A DNA stretch of 64,000 nt from NCBI RefSeq assembly GCF_001039355.2, contig NW_019775081.1, forward strand, positions 336,764-400,763. The letters run 5' to 3'. This stretch comes from Lingula anatina (lineage: Eukaryota; Brachiopoda; Lingulata; Lingulida; Lingulidae). Position numbers and translations under genes: made by a program. How positions within the stretch are numbered: the stretch's first letter is position 1; every line of letters begins with the position of its first letter. The notes beneath the pieces are model-generated. The model was given only the letters and a program-made list of their open reading frames with translations, made no database searches and was not told the origin of the DNA. Shown one piece after another: positions 12,085 through 23,385 of the stretch.

Positions 12085-12385
12085 GTCTCATTTTGTCTCA
12101 TTGTTCTAGAAATGCATTATACAAGTCTCATTTACAATGTACTTTAGCACTGAATGTTTTTGTCTCATTGTTCTAGAAATGTATTATACAAGTCTCATTG
12201 TTCTAGAAATGTATTATACAATCTCATTTACAATGTACTTTAGCACTGAATGTTTTTGTCTCATTGTTCTAGAAATGTATTATACAAGTCTCATTTACAA
12301 TGTACTTTAGCACTGAATATTTCTGTCTCATTGTTCTAGAAATGCATTATACAAGTCTCATTTACAATGTACTTAAGCACTGAAT
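12085..12385. repeat. Tandem repeat of about 80 bp, 3' flank of unit 2
   Basis: TTTTGTCTCATTGTTCTAGAAATG...ACAATGTACTTTAGCACTGAA occurs more than three times, with one partial unit of about 30 bp. Unit 3 has about one and a half units at 19255-19390 and unit 4 one, so the repeat grew after the units split. Confidence 0.7.
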
Positions 12386-13364
12386 AGACAATGCTTTTGA
12401 CTGTAGAGACGTCCTTTTTTCTATATTATGATGGGGGGGGGGGGGTAGAAAAATGGGAGGGGGTAGAAAAAGAAATTTTACTTGTCGGATAAACCTTGGT
12501 CTTGCTAAAAAAAGACACCTTTGTCCGACTCCTTTGGGCCATAAAATAAAAACAAACCTATGCACTAGAAAGAGGCAATAAAGATGACCACCGTCTTTTA
12601 CACTTATGCAGAGATTCTCCATAATCCTATGAAAAATCCTGTTTGAATCAAATTGAATATTGCATTTTTGCAGTAACATTTTTAATAAATAAAATATATT
12701 ATAAGTAAGCAAAATTCCTTTATGGACAAACTGACTATACTGATATCTACAAAAAAATATAAACAAATCTTTGCGAATGAGAATACTATGGAAATCATAA
12801 TTAAAAAAAAAAACGACATCGTTAAAGAGACATTTTTGCACCATGCATGGTGGACCTGCTATTTCACTTCCCTCGTTTAACTGTAAACGGCAAACCTGCT
12901 TCTACAGGATTTGCCCATATACTTCACTCGGTGTACTGGCCTACAATGTTGTGATAGTTTTTACTTAAAATAATTAAATCAGTAAACAACCACAAAATAT
13001 TTTATACAATTTTTTATATACAACGTTCTATTTAGAAATTTGACTACAGCCGTCTTGTGTTTGGAAAATTGATACATCAAAGGAATCAGAGTGGAGACAG
13101 AAGTGGTATCCATTCTCTCTTCAGTTCAAAAAAATTAAATATATATACAGAGGTCTACATTATGTCAAAATCAATGTTGTCTCCCATGGGTTCCATATAG
13201 AAATGATGGTATAATGCCGTTATTCCCCTTCAAACCCTTTAAAACTGTATCAAATATTGAATATATATATAGAAAATCAGGGATACGAATAAATTAGACA
13301 TTTCTCTCCATTTTATTTTAAAAAATGCCCTCCACCGTTTCGCCCCTGACGAGGCCTTAATTTA

Positions 13365-13699
13365 TAGTTAAAAACTTATTTTTATACATTAAAAAATGAT
13401 TTATATTAGTAAAGGTCCATTGTAGAGTTCATGATTTGTGACACAGTCAATGAGCCCACCATGTGACCAAGGGAGTATGTCAAAGGTCACATACAAGGGT
13501 TTAAAGGATGCGTGTGTTGCTTTTACAGGTAAGCGTAACCAAAAATATTTATACAACTACATGCTTGATTTAATATTCATGCCTTTGGTAGATCTTTTCC
13601 TAGACATTGTATGTGATCTTTGACATACTCCCTTGGTCACATGGTGGGCTCATTGACTGTGTCACAAATCCTCATAAACTCTACAATTTTTAACTATAA
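13365..13699. repeat. Inverted duplication of gene B terminal-exon end (unit 2)
   Basis: The left arm (about 13365-13498) and right arm (about 13608-13699) are inverted copies around a loop of about 110 nt. The right arm, in gene B's orientation, reads MRICDTVNEPTM then stop, matching the gene B terminus; the left arm is the flipped copy. The right arm has an internal deletion compared with the version at 20572-20946. Confidence 0.6.
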
Positions 13700-14129
13700 A
13701 TTAAAATAATTCAAAATTGATTGTAAATGAAAATGGAAACATCTTGATATTTTCTTTGCAATTATTTTTTTATAAAAAACATTTTATAATCTAGAAAGAG
13801 CTTTTCACCGAAAGGGTTAGGAAATCCAAAGTAAATATACTGAATATACAGTATTTTTTCCTTTAACTTTAACTTGAGAAGTTAAACAGAATCAGGAAGT
13901 GAAGATATCTATTATTACAGAGAGACATTTGCAAATATATTGCATACAGGTAGTACCCTTGGTACGCAGATCCCCTAACATTAATGTTGAGTGAATCGAA
14001 TGGTCCCTGCATTGAAAATAAATAAAACCATTAGAAATGATTTTCTCTGCCTCATTTTGTAAGTGAGAGACCATTCCCAGAGACTATCGTACTAACTTTG
14101 TGTCGAACTATCTCCAATGGGATTCTCAC

Positions 14130-14260
14130 TATATTGAAAATAACTTAAGCGGCTTAGAAGTCTGTCACGCCTACTGAAGCTGATAGGGGCCAATTAACTA
14201 TCGTTTAGCAGCTTTAGGAGGCGTGGCAGACATCTAAGCCACTCACACAAGCGAACATCC
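14130..14260. mobile_element. Palindromic MITE, spacer before unit 3
   Basis: Same family as 31930-32100: GGCTTAGAAGTCTGTCACGCC mirrored by GGCGTGGCAGACATCTAAGCC around a short AATTAACTATCG centre. Confidence 0.58.
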
Positions 14261-14289
14261 CTAACTCTCCAGGTTAAACAAGAATAATT

Positions 14290-14387
14290 ACGCTCAAGGT
14301 ACTTAAAGCACAATCCCCAGATTGAGAGAAGCAGCATCGGGCGTTCTTCAAATTTCACCAACGTAAAACTTGATACAAGATGTTGAG
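14290..14387 (+). promoter_or_regulatory. Leader exon and proximal promoter of gene A unit 3
   Basis: This is the same module as before unit 2, with the TACTTAAAG box near 14299-14307, the CAATCCCCAGATTG block and ATGTTGAG at 14380-14387, followed by donor GTAGGT. A small insertion (AAATTT) sits inside the 5' leader before CACCAACG. Confidence 0.48.
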
Positions 14388-15112
14388 GTAGGTCGTTATA
14401 TTTAGCTTCGTTCCGAACCTTTAACCGTGGAATTGTAGCAATTTCAGTATGATAACTTTTAGCGGCATTTTCATGTAGACAGTAAGGTAGACAATTAAGA
14501 TAAATGCTCGTGAACCGGCTGAATATATGTCAATTTATATACAAAATAAATAAATAAAAAAATAAATAAATAAATAGATTAAAAAAACCAATAAAGAAGA
14601 AATATTAAACACATCCTAAGTTGATTGCTTTTGGAGCATTCAGATTATTACCATTCAGATTATTACTGGTTTTCACAACATCTTCAGTCCCTGAAAAAAG
14701 ACAAGTATTCAGTAATAAAGGATGAAGATGAAAATCAACTTGTGATAAGGAAATCCAACGCTGACAACAATAACCAGTTTCAATTATTTTATGTTCACTC
14801 ACTTCTTCAGGAACATTCTGCTGATTGTGGGGAGTCCAACTCTTTAGAAAATATAAAAAAGCAAGGATTCTTAAAGTTAACATCTTGAACAGATACATTA
14901 ATTATAAGCAAGTCTACTTTAGCTCTTTAAAGTTTACACAAAATATTATAAGGAATTTCAGACTTCAAACAAAGACATTCCGTCCATGAACAGAAACATC
15001 TATTCATAAATTTACCTAGATGACTTCTCAAAATGAAACCAGTTTAAATCCACCAGAGCGTCCATTTCGTCATTCTGTACTGCTTGGTGAGATCAGAGAT
15101 TCGAACCTACGG

Positions 15113-15171
<59 letters not shown>

Positions 15172-18100
15172 GATTATATGTGTCTCATACAAGGCTTAAA
15201 TTGTACACCGTGTGTGTCAGACAGCAAATTAATTTAATTAAAGCATATAGCTCTTCATTCTATAGACATATATTCAAGCGGGTGACACAGATTCAACCAA
15301 CGTTAATAACAGTCTCTTGCCTTGATATTCATAGCCAGGTATCTCGATCAACATTCTCTTGGAGTTTTAATAATAAACANACATGTGCTGGGAGAACAGA
15401 GTAAGTACCATTAGTATGACGCTCGGGTACCTTATTTTAACATTAAAGGTAAAGGAGGCTGTATTGTGAAATACTCTTTACAACAAATTATTGTCTTCAC
15501 TAGTGAAAAGAATTGTCTACTAAGACTATGACTTATATAAATTAATTTACTTATAGTTCAGTATTTACAACTCAGATGGAGAGTGGTATGTGTAACTGAA
15601 CAAATTACATATCGAAGTACAGTTGTAGCAAATTTACATTTACAGCAACCAGACCATAGTTGAATTTGGACGGGATGCAGTGAAATATTTTGGCGACCAC
15701 TTTGGAATAAATATGACTGCTGTGACCGATTCTGATATACTACATGGACGTGTCCTATTAGAGGGGGGAAGGATGGTGTTTCACCCCTACCACCTCAATC
15801 CAGTTGCAAAATGCAGTCTTGTTAATGGTAAGAACTGATTTATAATTTGATAAGGCAAGTCTGGTGAAAAGCGTTTGCTGTTGCTTTCAAATTAATGTAT
15901 CCGATTTTTGTAATCCGATTCTACTAAGATTTCGTAGCAATGCGCAAAGCATACTTTTTCCCAATTCTATATTATTCTGAGTATGTTTGAGCGGATCATG
16001 AGTTTTGTATTACGGCGTTTTATTTCCGAGGTCCTGCCTCATGTGTTACATCTTTTATTAGTCAGAGGCATACTGTATAATGTGACCAATAGACCAAGAT
16101 ATCGAGCCATGAAGACATCCGTTACTTGAAGTCCAAAAACCCTTAAATGAGTTGTCTTAGCAGTGGACAGAGCATCTGTGGTGGAAGTTGAAATATATAT
16201 ATATATATGTCGTTAAGTGGACTACATGATTATTTGACAATTTGTTACATTACAGACAAGAAGATTAGAGGGTTCCTTTCTAACGCGGGCTGGGTGATTG
16301 AGGTTATTAACAACATTCAGGTTAACGGAACTGGGTATTCAGGAACGCTTGAAGAAACCAATTCAATGTTTTATGGGGAATACATAATCGAGGTAAGTGA
16401 CATTGCATACAAGCTGTTTTGTTAATCTTCAAAGTCCTAAGTCATATTATAATTTGTTTATTTGATTTTGTGTTCGTATCAGTGCTCAAAGTTTTGGAGA
16501 TTAAAATTACAACAAACCTACAGCAAAATGTGTTTGTAGTCTAAGTTGATACAAAATGTTTAAGTCCAAGCTAAATGTTTGGAACTTAGAATTTATGATT
16601 TTTTTCTGTTCTTACTAAGTGTATTTTCCTAGGGGCCCTATTCAGCATCAGCATGATTATTAAAACTTATGTTGGTCAACGGAACTATACAAAGCTAGAT
16701 GTCGCCATTCCTCATTGAAATATACAGACAAAAATGTTGCCCCACCTCCGTTTCGATCCATGTACCCTTTTTATAAATGATCACCTTGCCGGTGTAAATT
16801 GTTACAAACAGTGTTTGTATATTCAAGTTACCATATCTTACTTGACTAATAGTACAGGAAATACAAAATATACACTGGAAATAAAATACCTTACTGTAGT
16901 TATCCCTATCCCAATCATTTCAGTGCATTTTGATAAATCTATAGTGGTTGCCAACACTTTTCACTATAAATGGATAAAATCATTAATTCATTTCCTTTTG
17001 AAACTTTATTTTGAGCTCCTTACAAATTTTAAGTACAACGTGACTCGTTTATCCAGATGTGAACACTTTTTGCAACAAGTGATATTATTTTAAAACATTG
17101 AACAAAATAGCCTCCGAATCAAAGGACGAAATACGTATCATTGATAGAAATAACATTTTTTTCATTATACATTTCGTAAAATATTGAGTTATATTTTTAG
17201 TCAATTTTGAACTAAGCATAAATTTTAGATGTGATATTGGTCTTCAGCCCCTGTGAATGAAGTGAATATGATATACTCTATACAATCACCATTTTTACAA
17301 AATGTCCTCCAATGATAGGATTTCATTGATGTAACAAAGGCCTTTGGCATGGTTGACAGAGACGGACGTTGGCCCTTACTAGCTGCCTACCAAACCTCCT
17401 GCGTTTCACTATATCATTATATGCCAACACAAAAGGCACTGTACCATTTGATGGTAACGGATATATTTAATATTAACAGTGGTTTGAAGCAAGGATTCCC
17501 TTTTCTGTTTACCTGAAACACAAATTCAAATCAGGAGATAAAGGCAACATATTACAAATTCGATCTGACTGGAAGCTTTTGAAAGCTAACACGCCTTACA
17601 GGGGCGGATCTAGGGTTATTTGAAAGGAGGGAGGGTCGACTTTAAGAAGTCACAGGCCTCGGGTGTAAAGCCGGCCCTAACCCCCGTTTCCGAGAAATTG
17701 AGGTGGAATATGGTGCCATTTATAGGGTTACGAACTACAATCCAGCTAGTTCAGCTAGTCAAAATAATAATTTTTCAGAAACCGAAGGGAGGGGGGTCAG
17801 AACCGCCTGACACCTCTCCCCCTAAATCCACCACAGACTGAGAACTAAGTGCTAAAAGTATTTGTGTGACTTTATTTCCCTTACAGTGCTGCTCGTTTCA
17901 CAAAGTGCAGCAGAACTTCAGATCCTTTTAGACTAACTGTTCAATGCATGTTAAGATTTCAAGCATTATATCAGTCTAAAGAACACTTAAGTAATGCAGC
18001 AGAGCTTTGACGCCTCACCCACTTTCCTTATCAGTGAGGTAACTCTGGAAAACGTTCCACAGTTTATCCCTCTAGGTTCTGTATCGCTGGATACAGGGCT

Positions 18101-18889
18101 TGGGAAAAGAACAGGAATAGCTGCTTTCAACATGGCGAAGTTTTCATGTCTGGAAAGGGAAAATAAGAGACTCATTGACCAACCAAAAATTGTATTGCAT
18201 CGCGCTTGTATTGTGAGCTTCTTGATTACACAACACCTTCTAGGGGTGGATCCAGGAATTTTTGAAGGGGGAGTCTGCTGATAAGAACCCGCGAAGGGTT
18301 CGGGCCCAAATTTTTATTGTCATTTTCAGAGGGCCAACGGTTTAGAACTATGATTCGGGTAGTCAAAATTCTAATTTCAAAAGGGGATCATTGGTGTGAT
18401 TTTTTTCAGAAATCGAAAGGGGGGGTCAGAACGACACTGCCTACAACAAACAAAACAAAACGTGCAGTAGTCTGTGGAACACCTTCCGCTAGAAGTGGCG
18501 TGACAGGTGGAGATGATGATTACTTCTATCAACAGCATATCCCTGAGGGGAATTTTGTGGTCTTCGTTATACAATCTCCACCTCGTTCGACACCACCCCC
18601 TCCCTCTCCAGTCCAACCAAATTAATATAATTATTATTATTGGAGTTGATTTTAATATGTAATAACGCTATTGATAATTCCATTTTAGCCAGCTTATTAC
18701 ATGCTGTACTTGCAAGATCGGGAATCCTTGAAGTATAAAACACCAACGCCAGCCACACTTTCCAAATCAGGTTTGTACACGTACAAGACTATCGCATCCT
18801 GGGCTGGAATCAAAGGACAGTCATACGGTGGCTTTTCCATAGATGCCAAAAAAAGAGAAATCGACGGAACAGAGACTTTCATTTTTTAA
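14380..18889 (+). CDS. Gene A unit 3, secreted protein, exon 2 lost at assembly join
   Basis: Leader exon coding part 14380-14387. Exon 2 survives only as its last 20 bases, 15381-15400, because a single N at 15380 joins an intron-1 spacer to the exon end. Exon 3 is 15646-15827, exon 4 16256-16392, exon 5 18689-18889 with TAA. Exons 3 to 5 are open and closest to unit 2. Unlike unit 2 the A-run is in frame, giving AKKREIDGTETFIF at the C-terminus. Exon 3 has NMT in place of NMS, keeping the sequon. The missing exon is most likely an assembly loss rather than a biological deletion. Function unknown. Confidence 0.58.
15112..15169. repeat. (TA)n microsatellite, intron 1 of unit 3
   Basis: Uninterrupted TA run. 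Units 4 (24092) and 5 (33919) have short versions at the matching place. Confidence 0.85.
17310..18236 (+). pseudogene. LINE reverse-transcriptase relic in intron 4 of unit 3
   Basis: Near-copy of the unit 2 relic, with the same MITE in the same place (17599-17836) and a second MITE at its 3' end (18241-18439). It keeps a little more sequence before the first MITE (LQIRSDWKLLKA). Confidence 0.6.
17599..17836. mobile_element. hAT-type MITE inside LINE relic, unit 3
   Basis: Same element and insertion point as in unit 2; ends CAGGGGCGGATCTAGG and CTAAATCCACCACAG. Confidence 0.52.
18241..18439. mobile_element. Second hAT-type MITE, right end truncated, unit 3
   Basis: Left end TAGGGGTGGATCCAGG is kept; the right end is cut to ACGACACTGCC. 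Confidence 0.48.
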
Positions 18890-19239
18890 GGTGTGCGCAT
18901 TTGAAAACTGCAAATAATGCACACACGGTTAATCATATCGGATATAGAACTACCGTAAAATAACGGCAACTACACTACACAACTAAGGACGAAGAAAATT
19001 AATCAAATTGCCAAGCAGAATTTAGTAAATGTTACTGTCACCTTTTTGTTTCAATTTGATTAATTTCATTGATGTATTGCACTGATAAAAATACTCGAAA
19101 ACTTCAATACCGATCTTTTAATGAAAGTTGTCATTCATTTGTTTCCTCCAAATGCTAAGAATAAAAGCAGCTTCAGCAAGTAGATGGTTTTCTTAACTTT
19201 TATGCATACTCACAAGCACCACTTCAAATAACGAAAAGG

Positions 19240-19245
19240 AATAAA
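19240..19245 (+). terminator. Polyadenylation-like signal, unit 3
   Basis: AATAAA in the conserved GGAATAAATGTCTAAACG block, about 350 bases after the TAA. Confidence 0.4.
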
Positions 19246-20276
19246 TGTCTAAACGTCTCATTTTGTCTCATTGTTCTAGAAATGCATTATACAAGTCTCA
19301 TTTACAATGTTCTTTAGCACTGAATGTTTTTGTCTCATTGTTCTAGAAATGTAAATACAAGTCTCATTTACAATGTACTTTAGCACTGAATAGACAATGC
19401 TTTTGACTGTAGAGACGTACCTTTTTTCTATATTATGCCCTTGCTGGTAAAAAATGGGGGGGGGGGGGTAGAAAAAGAAATTTTACTTGTCGGATAAACC
19501 TTGGTCTTGCTCAAAAAAGACACCTTTGTCCGAATCCTTTGGGCCATAAAATATAAACGAACCTATGCACTAGAAAGAGGCAATAAAGATGACCGCCGTC
19601 TTTTACACTTATGCAGAGATTCTCCATTATCCTATGAAAAATCCTGTTTGAATCAAATTGAATATTACATATTTGCAGTAACATTTTTAATAAATAAAAA
19701 TATATTATAAGTAAGCAAAATTCCTTTATGGACCAACTGACTATACTGATATCTACAAATAAATATAAGCAAATCTTTGTGAATGAGAATACTATAGAAA
19801 TCATATATTTTTTTAAAAAAAACGACATCGTTAAAGAGACATTTTTGCACCATGCATGGTGGACCTGCTATTTCACTTCCCTCGTTTAACTGTAAACAGC
19901 AAACCTGCTTCTACAGGATTTGCCCATATACTTCACTCGGTGTACTGGCCTACAATGTTGTGATAGCTTTTACTTAAAATAATTAAATCAGTAAACAACC
20001 ACAAAATATTTTATACAATTTTATTATATACAACGTTCTATTTACAAATTTGACTACAGCCGTCTTGTGTTTGGAAAATTGATACATCAAAGGAATCAGA
20101 GTGGAGACAGAAGTGGTATCCATTCTCTTTTCAGTTCAAAAAAATTAATATGTACAGAGATCTACATTATGTCAAAATCAATATTGTCTCCCAGGTGTTC
20201 GATATAGAAATGATGGTATAATGCCGTTATTCCCCTTCAAATCCTTTAAAACTGCATCAAATATTGAATATATATA

Positions 20277-20509
20277 TAGAAGATCAGGGATACGAATAAA
20301 TTAGACCTTTCTCTCCATTTTATGTAAAAAATGCCCTACGACCGTTTCTCCCCTGAAGAGACCTCAGGGCCGAAACGGTCGTAGGGCATTTTTTTAATAA
20401 AATGGAGAGAAAAGTCTAATTTATTCGTATCCTTGATTTTCTATACCAGCTCCCCACTGTCCGCCACCATGGGTGGAGCACTTTTTCATGGTTTATTGAC
20501 TTAATTTTC

Positions 20510-20561
<52 letters not shown>
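20277..20561. mobile_element. Hairpin element with (TA)n tail, behind unit 3
   Basis: Arms of about 75 nt (20277-20350 and about 20370-20442) share ATGCCCTACGACCGTTTC and its complement; the loop reads CCCTGAAGAGACCTCAGGGCC. A unique stretch and a (TA)n run (20514-20561) follow. Unit 2 has a collapsed version at about 13270-13355 with most of it deleted. Penelope-like origin is possible. Confidence 0.42.
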
Positions 20562-20562
<1 letters not shown>

Positions 20563-20571
20563 CTAAATTTA

Positions 20572-20946
20572 TAGTTAAAAACTTATTTTTATACATTAAA
20601 AAATTATTTATATTAGTCAAGGTCCATTGTAGAGTTCATGATTTGTGACACAGTCAATGAGCCCACCATGTGACCAAGGGAGTATGTCAAAGGTCACATA
20701 CAAGGATTTAAAGGATTCGTGTGTTGCTTTTACAGGTAAGCGTAACCAAGTATATTTGTACAACTACATGCTTGATTTAATATTCATGCCTTTGGTAGAT
20801 CTTTTCCTAGACATTGTATGTGACCTTTGACATACTCCCTTGGTCACATGGTGGGCTCATTGACTGTGTCACAAATCCTCATAAACTCTACAATGGACCT
20901 TGACTAATATAAGTCATTTTTCAATGTATAAAATAAGTTTTTAACC
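20572..20946. repeat. Inverted duplication of gene B terminal-exon end (unit 3)
   Basis: Arms of about 131 nt (20572-20704 and 20816-20946) flank a loop of about 111 nt that is not repeated. Each arm carries the end of gene B's last exon (ICDTVNEPTM-stop) plus about 50 bases on each side. This is a fuller version of the structure behind unit 2, so the inversion predates the split of units 2 and 3. Confidence 0.62.
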
Positions 20947-21312
20947 ATAAATTAAAATAATTCAAAACTGATTGTAAATGAAAATGGAAACATCTTGATA
21001 TTTTCTTTGCAATTATTTTTTTTACAAAAAACATTTTATAATCTAGGAGGAGCTTTTCACCGAAAGGGTTAGGAAATCCAAAGTATATATACTGTATATA
21101 CAGTATTTTTTTCCTTTAACTTGAGAAGTTAAACAGAATCAGGAAGTGAAGATATCTATTATTTCGATGAAGGGTCTATTTGTGAAAGAGAATTAATGCA
21201 ATATATGTTAATATTTTAAATAGTGTCATCTATCAGAAACAGAGAAAGTAATTTATGCCCGAGCTATGTAACGTGGTTACCATATAATTGACACACAAAG
21301 CTGTACATGTGA

Positions 21313-21327
21313 ACAACAACAACAACG

Positions 21328-21390
<63 letters not shown>

Positions 21391-21391
21391 T
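21313..21391. repeat. (AAC)n(AAT)n microsatellite in spacer
   Basis: ACAACAACAACG followed by about 20 AAT repeats. The same position in the other spacers has tracts at 31050-31112, 46374-46395 (abutting a gap), 57297-57341 and 60280-60346. Confidence 0.8.
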
Positions 21392-22224
21392 TTCCCCGTA
21401 ATGGGCTGTCAGTCCCATATGACAATGATTACTGCTATATATGCACACGTACATTATGTAACTTGACAGGATACCAGTATTTTCAGTTCTACATCTGCAG
21501 CAAATGAAAACATATAGCTCTTACATTTCTAATGGTTTCATTTATTTCCAATACAGAGGCCATACGATTCACTCAACATTAATGTTAAGGGATCTGCGTG
21601 CCAGGGGTACTTTGCAATACATTTGCTAATGCCTCTATATGGATGTCTGAATATTCCGCACAGCTGCTCATCCACCCCTTATTCAGTTCTTTACAAATCG
21701 TTTAACCTAGGAATAAAAGGACCTGATGTAGATGTCTCGTTTGGATATGCCAGGAAGACATGGCGGTCTAAATGCTTACAATTCCTTCAAGTCTATGTCA
21801 TGTACTTGCCAATGGCACAAAACATCAAATACTTTATTGCTGAGACTTGTTAAGGAATGGTTCGCAAGTAGGAAAATTTGCTCTTCTTTCTGGGGGAAGT
21901 GAGATTAAGTGCAGATTAACCATGAAAGGTACTTTTCAACACCTAATTTGAACATTGAGGCCGGTCGAGTCAAGGGCGTCAGCTGCTGTGATCAGATTTT
22001 TCAGTTGTGGGTATTTTAGAGAGTCATTTACACTCCGTATTTTCGTCTTCTGTGATTGTGTTCCCAGTGTACTAGTGTGAGGTTGCATGCATCAAGTTCC
22101 GCGTGTCATACACAGTACAGAATCAGCCAGGCCCACTTTCTTTGCCTGATTTTGTAAGTGAGAGACCATTCCCAGAGACTATCGTACTAACTTTGGGTCG
22201 AACTATCTCCAAGGGGATTCTCAC

Positions 22225-22600
22225 TAAATTGCAAATAACTTAAGCGGCTTTGAAGGCTGTCACGCCTACTGAAGCTGATAGGGGCCAATTAACTATCGTT
22301 TAGCAGCTTTAGGAGGCGTGGCAGACATCTAAGCCACTAAATCTGAAAGCAATTTAGAGAGAAACACTGTGGAGATGGACCGATTATGTGAGGTCGATCT
22401 AGGAATGGGAACTCAGTCTTAGACTGGGATCCCTTGTCTAGAACGATCCATGTGGATCAGTCTTACTCCCTGGGGACTAATTTTGCTATCAACTAACCGA
22501 CATTTAACCCGGTTAAGTTGATATCAATTTAATAGTGAGACTCCTGAGGGAGATAGATCGATCCTAATATATGTGGGAATGGCCCCTTAGTCTATGGACA
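22225..22600. mobile_element. Palindromic MITE pair, spacer before unit 4
   Basis: A copy of the GTCTGTCACGCC palindrome (to about 22375) is followed by a second imperfect palindrome rich in GATCGATC-like motifs. Together they match the pair before unit 5. Confidence 0.52.
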
Positions 22601-22800
22601 TCGTTATACAGTTTTGCATATTTCTGAAAAAAAATCACACCAATGGTCCACACTTGAAATTAGGATTTTGACTAGCTGAATCATAGTTCTAAATCGTACC
22701 AAATAGCACCGTTCACCCTCTAAAATACCAAAATTCAGCGGACGGGAGGGTTGGCTTCCCATCCACAGACCCCCCTCCAATTATCTTCGATCCACCCCTG
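22600..22800. mobile_element. hAT-type MITE, reverse orientation, spacer
   Basis: Reverse complement of the second MITE family: TTTCTGAAAAAAAATCACACCAATGG...TTGACTAGCTGAATCATAGTTC, ending TTCGATCCACCCCTG. Copies also at about 32390-32583 and 47585-47830. Confidence 0.45.
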
Positions 22801-23292
22801 TGTATGGGTACATGGAAACATGGATCAAGACTTTTAACTTAATAACAAAATATTTATCAAAAGTATAGCAATGAAGAGGCCGAAGTTCTACTTTCTGAAG
22901 GCTGGCTAAATTAATCAGACTGCACTAAAAATGACATGGGTGCTTTTTAATAAGTCGACACAAATGCAATTAAAAGTACCCCTATACTGTTGCTAAGCCA
23001 AAGACCATTTTGTCGTGCCTAGTAGGAGCACTGGTAGGATAGATTAGGTCGAGTGCATATCACTGATTTAAAGAAAAACTTTCAACAGGGCCTTCTAAGG
23101 AAGGTGCTTTTGTCTGTTTATCTACAAAAAAAGCATTCTGTGCTTTGGACAAGCAAAAAAGCATTAAAAAAATTCTTATAGGGGTAACATTTACTACCTG
23201 TACCCCCCCCCNNNNNNNNNNNNNNNNNNNNNCCCCCCCCACACACACACATAAACATCCCTAACTCTCCAGGTTAAACAATTATGTAAACA

Positions 23293-23385
23293 TTACGCTC
23301 ACGGTACTTAAAGCACAATCCCCAGATTGAGAGAAGCAGCATCGGACGTTCTTCACCAACGTAAAACCTGATACAAGATGTTGAG
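23293..23385 (+). promoter_or_regulatory. Leader exon and proximal promoter of gene A unit 4
   Basis: Conserved module with CGGTACTTAAAGCACAATCC and ATGTTGAG at 23378-23385, donor GTAGGT. It lies about 60 bases after a 21-base N gap set in a poly-C tract and an (AC)n run. Confidence 0.5.

Larger units (their letters stand above)
19900..23290. other. Spacer between units 3 and 4
   Basis: No intact gene seen. In order: a hairpin element, the gene B inverted duplication, the AAT microsatellite, a conserved spacer block (ATTCACTCAACATTAATGTT...GCACAGCTGCTCATCC), the orphan-exon block, palindromic MITEs, a reverse hAT-type MITE and a poly-C tract with a 21-base gap (23212-23232). The same order recurs before units 5 and 8. 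Confidence 0.6.

Noticed and set aside
18317-18625. Reading frame SARSGVTGGDDDY...STPPPPSPVQPN upstream of exon 5
   Set aside because: It looks protein-like in unit 3, but the frame is broken in units 1, 4 and 8, so it is intronic sequence next to the exon 5 acceptor.
21623-21853. 76-residue frame KGPDVDVSFGYARK in spacer
   Set aside because: The matching blocks at 31261-31488, 46560-46800 and 57540-57780 have frameshifts and stops, so no coding constraint is visible.
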